Part shown: in pieces, positions 36,672-46,652 of the stretch | Numbering within the stretch: the first letter of the stretch is position 1 | Layout: the number at the start of each line of letters is the position of its first letter | From: Argentina anserina | Lineage: Eukaryota; Streptophyta; Magnoliopsida; Rosales; Rosaceae | NCBI RefSeq assembly: GCF_933775445.1 | Contig: NC_065877.1 | Coordinates: 18,786,001-18,850,000, forward strand | Length of the DNA stretch: 64,000 bases | Direction: 5' to 3' | Notes under the pieces: model-generated | The model's database searches: none | Told to the model about the DNA's origin: nothing | Seen by the model: only the letters and a program-made list of their open reading frames with translations | Made by a program: the position numbers and the translations under genes

Positions 36672-36848
36672 TGTTCTTGGAGAATTACTATTCTACCCTT
36701 GTGTGTGTCTTAGCCTAATAGGTTTCCTATTAGCAGATAGATTAGCATCTCCGTAATAGATTAGAACTCCGAATCCTACGGGATTGTGGTTTTGTAATGC
36801 CTATATATAGGCCCCCATATCATTCAATAATACACAATTATTTCATCC
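36672..36848 (+). repeat. 3' LTR of the second copia element
   Basis: Starts TGTTCTTGGAGAATTAC after the purine tract ACAAGCGGAAG and contains a CCTATATATAGG box. Confidence 0.85.
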
Positions 36849-37101
36849 TGAAATAAAAACTAAATAATAGAAGTAGTTAAGAGAAAGAGAGAGCTGTAGT
36901 TGAGGAGATGGAGAATGATGGGTGATAAACTAATAATTGAATGTTGATAAAAATATTAATTTAAATAATAAATATTATTTCATTTCTTTTTATTAATTGA
37001 CGTATCTATTGGAGAAGATGTTTGTTATTTTTGACAATGCCAAGTCATATGCCAAAATTTGAAATTGACAAAAGGATTTGAATAACCCATTGGTGATGCT
37101 C

Positions 37102-37550
37102 TTTTCAACACCACCACTTCTAAATTGCAGCAACCACTCATGGAACAATGTGCAAGGAGCACCCACGAGATCATGAACTAAAATAAAACAAGACAAGGAA
37201 GGAGGTGGTGCATGCACCCAAGTCAAAGCTCTACACACCTTCCACTTGATATGCGGACATTCACGCTTTTGAGTAGTCTTTGCTGATTCAAAGCTATGGC
37301 ATCCAAGAAGCATAGATGAGAGAAAATCTAAAATCAAAGATATGGACAGAGAAGATTGAGAGATAAGATGGGTGGAACGATGATATTTGGGGCAAGACTT
37401 GGACTAGGATTCAGGATGTAGAAAAAAGAAGGATAAGAAACAAAAGCAGGAAAAGACTGAGAATGACTTAGGATAATCAACATAAGAATGAGGAATCACT
37501 ACTATGAGTGAGATATCACCACAAGGGTGAGGCGCATCGACGACTCTCAA

Positions 37551-37599
<49 letters not shown>

Positions 37600-38632
37600 C
37601 AACTTTTTCAAAAAAAGAAAAAGATGTGCAGACTCACATCCCTAGATTAAGACGCGTTTTGAGGTGACCAAAGACAAAATCATGAGGGTGGGGCCTAGCT
37701 ATCGCATCTTGGACTCTTTTGTAGTGGTTCTAGCATACAGAGGAGATAATATCGTTAAGGAGGACAACGTGCTTTGTAGTGACGCTAAAAGTGGAAAAGC
37801 GCCACTGCAAGGATTATGATTTATATTATGTAGAAAACATTGGATAAACATTAACTCGAGTGTTACTATTGAGACCTCCACATTTGCTCAATTGACCTCC
37901 CTCTATTTTCAATTAATGAATTGCATATGTACATATCCTTATATCTTCAAAAGGCTTCATATTGGATTACCCTCATGAAGGTGCCACCGATGTTTAGATT
38001 GGAGATATTGATGCACACGGTAGGAGTATGAAGGAGTATGACCAAACCCAATTCCGATGTGGAATTCTCAAAACCGGGTTAAGATAGATTACAATCAACC
38101 TCTGCTAATGGAGAGTCTTTTTTTTTCCTTGATGAGGGTGTGTAGAAGATCATATAGTTCAAGTATGATAAACTGTTTGGAAAGTGCAACTGTTGTGGAC
38201 CGGTCGGTCATGTCGGACTCCTGATATCGGTTAGCAGAATGTTCTCCCACCTTCTTCCATCTCTACTTTTTTAATTTCAATTTCCATAAGTTAGGTTGTA
38301 CTAGAGGTTTCTCTTTGTAATATGTATTTTCCTTTTTGTTACATTATTTTTTTCACCATCGAAAAAGAAGTTTGTATTGAAATGTAAAAAGAGATTGTGT
38401 AGGGAGCATGAGAGGTGTATTAAGGAAATTTATGGCGAGTTTGGCTTTGAGGTGATTGTTTTAGAAGCACTTGTAGCTGTGTGGTGAAAATAATCTGTGA
38501 AATCAAGTTGTTAAGTATTTGGGAAATTGTGCTTTTTAAAATGTAATGAGTTAAAATAATGATTAAAAGGGCATGAATTTAATTATGGAGCGCCCTTATT
38601 TAAAAAAACACTCATAACCTACAATCCAGCAG
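37102..38632. other. Intergenic; no gene seen
   Basis: It holds a (GA)n microsatellite at 37554-37596 and unremarkable AT-rich DNA. Small open frames here show no domain. Confidence 0.45.
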
Positions 38633-38750
38633 GGTCAAACTGGGCCTGAGATGACTAGACACGTTTTGAGCTTGATACGACGATTTGAGTTGGTCAAACT
38701 GGGCCTTAGATGGCTAGACACGTTTTGAGCTTGATACGACGATTTGAGTT
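38633..38750. repeat. 59 bp tandem duplication in the CalS12 upstream region
   Basis: Units 38633-38691 and 38692-38750 begin GGTCAAACTGGGCCT and differ at only two positions that I can see. They lie about 390-510 bp before the CalS12 start codon and just upstream of the likely TATA box. Each unit contains TTGATACGACGATTTGAG. Confidence 0.9.
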
Positions 38751-38793
38751 AGAAACGACTTGGCCGCAAAAAGAATAAAATAGGGGATCCTCT

Positions 38794-38801
38794 TATAAAA
38801 G
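38794..38801 (+). promoter_or_regulatory. Possible TATA box of the CalS12 gene
   Basis: TATAAAAG lies about 340 bp before the ATG, downstream of the 59 bp repeats. It would give a leader of about 310 nt that includes a CT-rich block at 39020-39110. No experimental start is known here. Confidence 0.35.
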
Positions 38802-39142
38802 TCCGGAATGAAAGCTCTAAACTTAGGACTGAAAAGGAAATAAATTAACAAAAATAATTAAGACGCGGTCATTACTCGTTACCTGGTAGAAGGAGCGTTG
38901 AAAATCGTAACGTACTTGTCTGTATCTGCGCAGAAAGGAAAGAGGCAAAAAAATTCGAAATAGACGGCAAGTTAGGAAAAGGAAAGGAAACGGCGTTAAC
39001 CTTCTTCCTTTTTCCCCCATTTCCCATTGTTTTCCTCCTCCCTCCCTCCCCACTCAGCTCTCTCTCTCTCTCGCACCCATTCCGATTCTCCCTCTCTCTT
39101 GTTCTTCTCCCCTCAGAGAATTTCCCGGGAGGAATCCATGCC

Positions 39143-42100
39143 ATGAGTATCCGCCAGGGTACTCCTCCTCCGGCGCCCGACCCGGAATCCGAGCCCTACA
39201 ACATCATCCCCGTCCACAACCTCCTCGCCGACCACCCCTCCCTCCGCTTCCCGGAGGTCCGCGCCGCCGCTGCCTCCCTCCGCGCCGTCGGGAACCTCCG
39301 CAGGCCCCCTTACGCCCAATGGCGCCCCCACATGGACCTCCTCGACTGGCTCGCCCTGTTCTTCGGGTTCCAGTACGACAACGTCCGCAACCAGAGGGAG
39401 CACATCGTCCTCCACCTGGCCAACGCCCAGATGCGCCTCACCCCTCCCCCCGACAACGTCGACACCCTCGACGCCGCCGTCCTCCGCAAGTTCCGCAAGA
39501 AGCTCCTCCTCAATTACACCAGCTGGTGCTCCTATCTCGGCAAGAAATCCAACATCTGGATCTCCGACAGCCAGCGCCGCGACTCCGCCGCCGACCAGCG
39601 CCGCGAGCTCCTCTACGTCTCCCTCTACCTCCTGATCTGGGGGGAGGCCGCCAATCTCAGGTTCGTCCCCGAGTGCCTGTGCTATATTTTCCATAACATG
39701 GCCATGGAGTTGAATAAGATTCTAGAGGATTATATTGATGAGAGTACCGGGCAGCCTGTAATGCCCTCCGTTTCGGGGGAGAATGCCTTCCTCAGCTGTG
39801 TTGTGAAGCCGATTTACGACACCATTAAGGCTGAGGTTGAGGGCAGCAAGAACGGGACTGCCCCACATAGTGTGTGGAGGAACTATGATGATATTAACGA
39901 GTACTTTTGGAGCAAGAGGTGCTTTGAGAAGCTCAAGTGGCCTGTTGATGTTGGGAGCAACTTCTTTGTTACTAGTGGTAAGAGTAAGCATGTGGGGAAG
40001 ACTGGCTTTGTGGAGCAGAGGTCCTTCTGGAACTTGTTTAGGAGCTTTGACAAGCTCTGGATCATGTTGTTTTTGTTTCTCCAGGCCGCCATTATCGTTG
40101 CTTGGGAGGAGAGGGAGTATCCGTGGCAGGCTTTGGAGGATAGGGAGGTCCAGGTCAAGGTCCTCACTGTGTTTTTCACTTGGAGTGGTCTGAGGTTTTT
40201 GCAGTCGTTACTTGATGTGGGGATGCAGTATAGTCTGGTTTCCAGGGAGACTATGGGGCTCGGAATCAGGATGGTCTTCAAGACCATTGCTGCTGCAGGC
40301 TGGATTGTTGTTTTCGGGGTCTTTTATGGGAGGATATGGACCCAGAGGAACACTGATAAGCGCTGGTCTCCTGAGGCAGACAGGCGGGTTGTGCAGTTTC
40401 TTGTGGTGGGATTGGTTTTCCTCATTCCGGAGCTCTTGGCTATAACCTTCTTTATTCTTCCTTGGATTCGCAATTTCATGGAGAACTCAAACTGGAGGAT
40501 ATTTGATGCCTTGTCCTGGTGGTTTCAGAGCAAAACTTTTGTTGGACGTGGCTTGAGGGAAGGCCTTGTGGACAATGTCAAGTACACTCTGTTCTGGATT
40601 TTGGTGCTGTCTACCAAGTTTGCTTTTAGTTACTTCATGCTGATTAAACCCATGATTGTTCCATCTAAAGCACTCGTAAAACTTGATGATGTGGTGTACG
40701 AGTGGTATCAGCCTTTTAAAAACAGCAACAAGATGGCGGTGGGATTGTTGTGGCTTCCTGTCGTCTTGATATACCTCATGGACATGCAAATCTGGTATTC
40801 AATCTACTCCTCATTTTGGGGGGCATTGGTCGGGTTGCTTGCGCATTTGGGTGAGATTCGAAATATCCAACAGCTGAGGCTGAGATTCCAGTTCTTTGCA
40901 AGTGCAATACAGTTCAATCTCATGCCAGAGGAGCAGATGTTAAATGCAAGGGGGACACTGAGGAGTAAGTTTAATGATGCCATCCACAGGTTGAAGCTGA
41001 GGTATGGGCTTGGGCGGCCTTATAAGAAGCTTGAATCGAACCAGATCGAAGCAACCAAGTTTGCTTTGATATGGAATGAGATTATATTGATATTCAGGGA
41101 AGAGGATTTAGTTTCTGACGGCGAGGTTGAGTTGTTAGAGCTACCACAGAATTCTTGGAATGTCAGGGTCATTCGCTGGCCTTGTTTTCTTCTGTGCAAT
41201 GAACTGCTGCTCGCACTCAGTCAGGCCAAAGAGTTAGTAGATGCTCCTGACAAGTGGCTCTGGTATAAGATATGCAAGAATGAGTACAGGCGCTGTGCTG
41301 TGATAGAAGCTTATGATTGTGTCAAGCACTTGATACTTGCCATTATAAAACCCAACACAGAAGAGCATTCTATTGTGACGGTCTTGTTTCAGGAAATTGA
41401 TCACTCTATTCAGATTGAGAAGTTCACAAAAACTTTTAAAACCGCTGCCCTTCCACTACTCCATGCCAAGTTGATCAAGCTTTCTGAGCTATTGATCAAA
41501 CCTAAGAAAGATACGAGCCAGGTGGTGAATACCCTTCAGGCTCTTTATGAGATTGCTATTCGAGATTTCTTTAAGGAGAAAAGAAGTACTGAACAGCTCT
41601 TGGAGGATGGTTTGGCTCTCCGTGATCCATCTTCTGCTGCAGGGCTGCTTTTTGAAAATGCTGTTGGGTTGCCAGATCCAAAGGATGGGTCCTTCTATCG
41701 GCAGGTTCGACGCCTGCACACAATACTTACCTCTCGGGACTCGATGCAGAATATTCCATTTAACCTTGAGGCAAGACGCAGAATTGCCTTCTTTAGTAAC
41801 TCTCTATTTATGAACATACCTCATGCTCCACAAGTTGAGAAAATGATGGCTTTTAGTGTTCTGACCCCATACTACAGTGAAGAAGTATTGTACAGCAGAG
41901 AACAACTGCGTACTGAGAATGAAGATGGGATTTCTACCCTGTACTATCTACAAACAATTTATGTTGATGAGTGGAAGAATTTCATGGAGAGGATGCGTCG
42001 AGAAGGAATAACAAATGATGATGAGATATGGACAACAAAGTTGAGGGAGCTCAGGCTTTGGGCATCTTACAGAGGACAGACACTTACTCGAACCGTAAGG

Positions 42101-44455
42101 GGGATGATGTATTACTTTCGGGCTCTTAAGATGTTGGCTTTTCTGGATTCTGCATCAGAGATGGACATTCGGGAAGGTTCACAAGAACTTGGTTCTATGA
42201 TGCGAGACATTGGTTTGGATGGTTTGACCTCAGATAGGTCACTTTCTTCCAGGAGTTTAAGTAGAACAAGCAGTTGTGTGAACTCATTGTACAAAGGTCA
42301 TGAAGTTGGAACTGCTTTGATGAAATATACATATGTGGTTGCATGCCAGATTTATGGAACACAAAAGGCAAAGAAAGATCCCCACGCTGATGAAATTTTG
42401 TATCTGATGAAAACCAATGAAGCACTTAGAATTGCCTATGTTGATGAGGTTGCAACTGGCAGGGATGAGAAGGAATATTATTCTGTTCTTGTCAAGTATG
42501 ACAATCAATTAGAGAAAGAAGTGGAAATTTATCGCATTAAGTTGCCTGGTCCCTTGAAGCTCGGAGAGGGGAAGCCGGAGAATCAAAATCATGCAATTAT
42601 CTTCACTCGTGGTGATGCAGTTCAGACTATTGACATGAACCAAGACAATTATTTTGAGGAGGCACTCAAAATGCGGAATTTGTTGGAAGAATACAGGCGC
42701 TATTATGGTATCCGGAAGCCTACGATCTTGGGGGTAAGGGAGCATGTCTTTACTGGTTCTGTCTCATCTCTTGCTTGGTTTATGTCAGCTCAGGAAACAA
42801 GTTTTGTGACATTGGGACAGCGGGTGTTGGCAAACCCTTTGAAAGTTCGAATGCATTACGGTCATCCAGATGTCTTTGACCGATTTTGGTTCTTGACTCG
42901 AGGTGGCATCAGTAAAGCTTCCAGGGTGATTAACATCAGTGAAGACATTTTTGCTGGATTCAATTGCACTTTGCGTGGAGGCAATGTCACCCACCATGAA
43001 TACATCCAAGTTGGCAAGGGAAGGGATGTTGGGTTCAACCAAATATCCATGTTTGAGGCCAAGGTTGCTAGTGGAAACGGGGAGCAAGTTCTGAGCAGGG
43101 ATGTGTATCGGTTGGGCCACAGGCTTGATTTCCTGCGGATGCTGTCATACTTTTATACTACGGTGGGTTTCTTTTTCAACACAATGATGGTGATTTTAAC
43201 TGTGTACGCATTTCTATGGGGCCGGCTTTATCTGGCTCTCAGTGGTATTGAAGGTTCTATATTGGGGGATGATACCAGTAACAGAGCACTTGGTACAGTC
43301 TTGAATCAGCAGTTTATTATCCAGCTTGGTCTGTTCACTGCCCTTCCGATGATAGTTGAGAATTCTCTTGAGCATGGGTTTCTCCAGGCTATTTGGGATT
43401 TCTTGACAATGCAGCTCCAGCTTTCTTCAGTTTTCTACACATTTTCAATGGGAACTCGTACCCACTATTTTGGGAGAACCATTCTTCATGGTGGGGCAAA
43501 ATATCGAGCAACTGGACGTGGCTTTGTTGTGCAGCACAAGAGTTTTGCAGAGAATTATAGACTATATGCCCGTAGCCATTTTGTGAAAGCAATTGAACTT
43601 GGTTTGATACTTACAGTTTATGCAGCATACAGTCCCGTGGCTAAGGACACATTTGTTTACATTGCAATGACCATCACAAGTTGGTTTATGGTTTTGTCCT
43701 GGTTTATGGCTCCCTTTGTTTTCAATCCTTCTGGCTTTGATTGGTTGAAGACAGTTGATGATTTTGACGACTTTATGAACTGGATTTGGTATCGTGGCAG
43801 TGTGTTTGCCAAAGCTGAACAAAGCTGGGAAAGATGGTGGTACGAGGAACAGGATCATCTAAGGACAACTGGCATGTGGGGAAAATTGCTGGAGATTATT
43901 TTAGATCTTCGCTTCTTCTTTTTCCAGTATGGGATCGTATTCCAGCTTGGAATTGCTGATAACAGTAAAAGTATACTTGTTTACTTGTTATCTTGGATCT
44001 ATGTGTTCCTGGCTTTTGGCATATTTCTCGTAATAGTGTATGCTCGGGTAAAATATGCAGCAAAAGATCACATATACTACCGACTGGTCCAGTTTCTTGT
44101 CATCAAACTTGCATTACTGGTAATTGTTGCCCTGTTGGAATTCACAAACTTCAAGTTCATGGATATATTCACTAGTCTTCTGGCATTCATCCCCACTGGT
44201 TGGGGTTTGATATTGATAGCACAAGTATTCCGGCCCTTACTACAGCGCACTATACTCTGGGAGATCATTGTTTCTGTTGCTCGACTGTATGACATATTGT
44301 TCGGGGTGATTGTGTTGACTCCTGTGGCAGTACTTTCATGGTTTCCCGGTTTCCAGTCTATGCAGACTAGGATACTGTTTAATGACGCATTCAGCAGGGG
44401 TCTTCGCATATTCCAGATTGTTACAGGGAAAAAGAAGTCCAAGACAGATTCATGA
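39143..44455 (+). CDS. CALS12: Callose synthase 12 (glucan synthase-like 5, PMR4 type), GT48
   Basis: An uninterrupted ORF of 1770 codons, close to the Arabidopsis GSL5/PMR4 length. It makes (1,3)-beta-glucan from UDP-glucose at the plasma membrane, mainly wound and pathogen papilla callose. Seen: N-terminal EPYNIIPVHNLLADHPSLRF, an FKS1-type domain (YLLIWGEAANLRFVPEC near residue 162), a first membrane cluster (about 300-600), a large cytosolic GT48 region (about 690-1330) with LQTIYVDEWKNF, GSVSSLAWFMSAQETSF and TRGGISKASRVINISEDIFA, then the conserved SMGTRTHYFGRTILHGGAKY near 1435 and a C-terminal membrane cluster. The N-terminus and absence of coding introns favour CalS12 over the many-exon callose synthases and over CalS11/GSL1. 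The ATG follows a CT-rich leader. Third-position GC is very high in the first 600 bp and drops after. No break is seen. Confidence 0.97.
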   Translation: MSIRQGTPPPAPDPESEPYNIIPVHNLLADHPSLRFPEVRAAAASLRAVGNLRRPPYAQWRPHMDLLDWLALFFGFQYDNVRNQREHIVLHLANAQMRLTPPPDNVDTLDAAVLRKFRKKLLLNYTSWCSYLGKKSNIWISDSQRRDSAADQRRELLYVSLYLLIWGEAANLRFVPECLCYIFHNMAMELNKILEDYIDESTGQPVMPSVSGENAFLSCVVKPIYDTIKAEVEGSKNGTAPHSVWRNYDDINEYFWSKRCFEKLKWPVDVGSNFFVTSGKSKHVGKTGFVEQRSFWNLFRSFDKLWIMLFLFLQAAIIVAWEEREYPWQALEDREVQVKVLTVFFTWSGLRFLQSLLDVGMQYSLVSRETMGLGIRMVFKTIAAAGWIVVFGVFYGRIWTQRNTDKRWSPEADRRVVQFLVVGLVFLIPELLAITFFILPWIRNFMENSNWRIFDALSWWFQSKTFVGRGLREGLVDNVKYTLFWILVLSTKFAFSYFMLIKPMIVPSKALVKLDDVVYEWYQPFKNSNKMAVGLLWLPVVLIYLMDMQIWYSIYSSFWGALVGLLAHLGEIRNIQQLRLRFQFFASAIQFNLMPEEQMLNARGTLRSKFNDAIHRLKLRYGLGRPYKKLESNQIEATKFALIWNEIILIFREEDLVSDGEVELLELPQNSWNVRVIRWPCFLLCNELLLALSQAKELVDAPDKWLWYKICKNEYRRCAVIEAYDCVKHLILAIIKPNTEEHSIVTVLFQEIDHSIQIEKFTKTFKTAALPLLHAKLIKLSELLIKPKKDTSQVVNTLQALYEIAIRDFFKEKRSTEQLLEDGLALRDPSSAAGLLFENAVGLPDPKDGSFYRQVRRLHTILTSRDSMQNIPFNLEARRRIAFFSNSLFMNIPHAPQVEKMMAFSVLTPYYSEEVLYSREQLRTENEDGISTLYYLQTIYVDEWKNFMERMRREGITNDDEIWTTKLRELRLWASYRGQTLTRTVRGMMYYFRALKMLAFLDSASEMDIREGSQELGSMMRDIGLDGLTSDRSLSSRSLSRTSSCVNSLYKGHEVGTALMKYTYVVACQIYGTQKAKKDPHADEILYLMKTNEALRIAYVDEVATGRDEKEYYSVLVKYDNQLEKEVEIYRIKLPGPLKLGEGKPENQNHAIIFTRGDAVQTIDMNQDNYFEEALKMRNLLEEYRRYYGIRKPTILGVREHVFTGSVSSLAWFMSAQETSFVTLGQRVLANPLKVRMHYGHPDVFDRFWFLTRGGISKASRVINISEDIFAGFNCTLRGGNVTHHEYIQVGKGRDVGFNQISMFEAKVASGNGEQVLSRDVYRLGHRLDFLRMLSYFYTTVGFFFNTMMVILTVYAFLWGRLYLALSGIEGSILGDDTSNRALGTVLNQQFIIQLGLFTALPMIVENSLEHGFLQAIWDFLTMQLQLSSVFYTFSMGTRTHYFGRTILHGGAKYRATGRGFVVQHKSFAENYRLYARSHFVKAIELGLILTVYAAYSPVAKDTFVYIAMTITSWFMVLSWFMAPFVFNPSGFDWLKTVDDFDDFMNWIWYRGSVFAKAEQSWERWWYEEQDHLRTTGMWGKLLEIILDLRFFFFQYGIVFQLGIADNSKSILVYLLSWIYVFLAFGIFLVIVYARVKYAAKDHIYYRLVQFLVIKLALLVIVALLEFTNFKFMDIFTSLLAFIPTGWGLILIAQVFRPLLQRTILWEIIVSVARLYDILFGVIVLTPVAVLSWFPGFQSMQTRILFNDAFSRGLRIFQIVTGKKKSKTDS

Positions 44456-44461
44456 TTGAAG

Positions 44462-45389
44462 GTAAAATTGATTTTTTTAAAAGGTTTTATTGTCTCCTTT
44501 CTATTATTGTGCCACTAAACTAAACTTGTCATATTTGAATCATTCATTTATTTGATAAGTACTGTTATATATTTATATTCAGTGAGGTACAGTGCATAGT
44601 CTATACTTAGGGGGAATTAGGGGGGGGGGGGGGGGAAGATATGTCAAATTTTCCTTATGTTTAAACTAAAAAGATAATTTCCATTATTATAGCCTGGTCA
44701 TGCTCCTGCCTTTGGTTTTGATTGCATGCTTTTTCTGGTGAATGTCTCATTTTCAATTTTTCACCCATCAGTTTCTGGTGTTATGGTGAATAGGTTTGCA
44801 TTTGATTACATGATTTAGGTCATATATGCATCGTTCATATACTGAAGCATTTATATCTAAACAGATCTCTGAGTTAATATTTAATGTGACTGGAAATCTG
44901 TGATTGTGAATTGCTAGCCCAGGAATAACCATGTAAATTGTGTAATTGCTAATCTCTGAAATCCTGGTTGTCACATTATAGACATCACTTTCACTAATTT
45001 GAAGTTGATCATCTCAAGGATGCCTAATTAGTTTAAACACTGCATATGCCCTTGGAAAAGAGCATGGATCTGGGAAATATATTATTAGTTTAGTGCAGTA
45101 GTGCCAAATTGTGTTGGAAACTTGGAATACTTTAATATCAGTTAGTTTACCACTTGCTTTGTGTGATTCTGTGTTTTATTTGGGTTTAAGATTATGTATG
45201 TGCTCAAAGTTCCATGGGAACCCTTTGGTGCTATAAAAATGCTTTAGATTATGGATCTGCTTTGAGAAGCCTGTATTTAAGCTGTTTAGTCTTACGGTTC
45301 AACTATATTTGTCCCTGAACATTGAGTGCATTTATGTTTGTGAATTGTCTATGTTACTAAATCGGACTGCATTCTTTTTTTTTTGGCAG
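44462..45389 (+). other. Probable 3' UTR intron of CalS12
   Basis: Six bases after the stop codon a GAAG/GTAAAATT donor opens, and a T-rich tract ending TTTTGGCAG/GAATGATG closes 928 bp later. No coding sequence follows, so this would be an intron in the 3' UTR. It contains a 16-G run at 44620-44635. Transcript data are needed to confirm. Confidence 0.5.
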
Positions 45390-45597
45390 GAATGATGTAG
45401 TTAATCTCCAGAGGGTGAGAGTTAGATTTTAGTTCGAACTGTGGATGCTCTTGTGCGGGTTAGAAGAGGCTGTGGTTGTTCACATTCGTGTATGTTCATT
45501 TGTAAGGGCTGTTGGCTGGTTAGCTTGGCTTGATCTTCCCAATTCTCGTGACCTGTGTAATTAGATTACTTGTTGCTGATTAGATATATCTGATGTT

Positions 45598-45627
45598 CCC
45601 CTTTCAAAAAAAAAAAAAAAAGAAGAA
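45598..45627 (+). repeat. Tiny poly(A) insertion with a 15 bp duplicated flank
   Basis: The 30 bp CCCCTTTC-A(n)-GAAGAA is bracketed by exact copies of GATATATCTGATGTT (45583-45597 and 45628-45642). This is the signature of L1-type retroposition, here with nearly all of the body missing. It sits in the likely CalS12 3' UTR. Confidence 0.65.
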
Positions 45628-45699
45628 GATATATCTGATGTTGAACTGGGGAGCTTTCAGCATTGTGCATATACAATTTTGTTTCCGCATAGTCTCTAT

Positions 45700-46652
45700 A
45701 TTTGACTGTAGATTAGTCTGGTAGTTGCTCTGAGATTGTTACAACATTTGTTTATTCTTTTGTCAGAAATGCGGCTTGCCATTCTTTTGCCATTTGTTTA
45801 TAATTGGTTTTTCTGCTGTACCTTTATTCTTGATCTGCAACGCCAAATATTTACTTGCTTAAATTTAGGTCTAGACAAATTCTGAACATATACTCAGTTG
45901 GCTTTCTCCTTGGTGGTATTAAGTTGTTGCATGGGCGTGAAAATGTCACCAAGATTGCTCTGGTCTTCAATCAAACAAGATAAAAGGTTTACAGTATCAG
46001 ATCAGAATCAAATAACATTAATGTCAAGTTTTAAATACTGCACTGGTCCGTGGGATATGGGGTACCATTTTGACATCTTCTTCTACTCGGGGGCGGCAAA
46101 GGGAAAGGGCCAGCCACGTTTGGGATGCACGAAACTGCCTGTTTGATATAATATTTTTGTATAGCTAGAAAACAATTCCATCATTCATTCTAGATGTAGA
46201 TGGACAGATGATAAAGTGACCCTCTTTGTCTTTCTTCCTGGACGACGCTCTTAACTCACATGGCCTTCACATGTCTTCATAATTAGTTATTGAAGTACAT
46301 TTCAATATAGGACATGGCTTGACATTTTCAATATTTTTATCCAATGAGCCCAAGGTAAAGTGGAGTTATTATCTCTTTTCTTGAGGTCACTGCTAATTAA
46401 TGGTCCCACACAAGCGGTAACAATTATTTTCACCAATGTTGCACGTTACATAGGTCGGTACTCGGTACCTGATTCGAAATAAGCAAAAAACAAAATGAAA
46501 AACGGGTGCCGACAGTGTGATGTTGATGCTCGCCCAATAAAAGAATTGATAATCTCACTCAGATCCAAAAGCCAAGACAAAAAAAAAAAAAAGAAGCTTC
46601 CAACGCTACCCCACACTTCCACTGGCACACATACTTGCCGTAAAAGAAAGAA
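45700..46652. other. Intergenic between CalS12 and TPC1; TPC1 promoter side
   Basis: No gene is seen. The 45898-46146 open frame has no domain and ordinary composition. The last 100 bp contain the likely TPC1 5' UTR. Confidence 0.45.

Larger units (their letters stand above)
31776..36848 (+). mobile_element. Second Ty1/copia element, heavily decayed
   Basis: Two direct repeats of about 177 bp (from 31776 and from 36672) share TGTTC.. starts, CCTATATATAGG boxes and ...ACACAATTATTTCATCC ends. Protease, integrase and RT fragments in between match the first copia element (e.g. REIECLANC-TTHT), so both belong to one lineage. Gag is not recognisable and the YVDD region is lost. AAAAC occurs before the left LTR and at 36856-36860 after the right one, a possible but unproven TSD. 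Bases 35640-36450 hold an unrelated-looking stretch with two diverged copies of a TTGGAAAG...TCTACTTTCCAG word pair about 180 bp apart. Confidence 0.87.
31129..37101. mobile_element. GAGCATC-TIR MITE, split by a copia element
   Basis: The left end reads GAGCATCTCCAACCCATG and the reverse of the right end reads GAGCATCACCAATGGGTT. Further in, both arms share GTCAAAT/GACATATG-type inverted words, so the arms are long. Without the copia insertion the element is about 0.9 kb. Flanks are TTA on the left and TTT on the right, so the target duplication is unclear. It may be a Mutator-like or Harbinger-like MITE. Confidence 0.6.

Noticed and set aside
39113..39694. 193-codon minus-strand frame over the CalS12 start
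   Set aside because: Shadow of the GC3-rich CalS12 coding strand; acidic low-complexity translation.
45898..46146. 82-codon plus frame between CalS12 and TPC1
   Set aside because: No domain, no splice support, ordinary AT-rich context.
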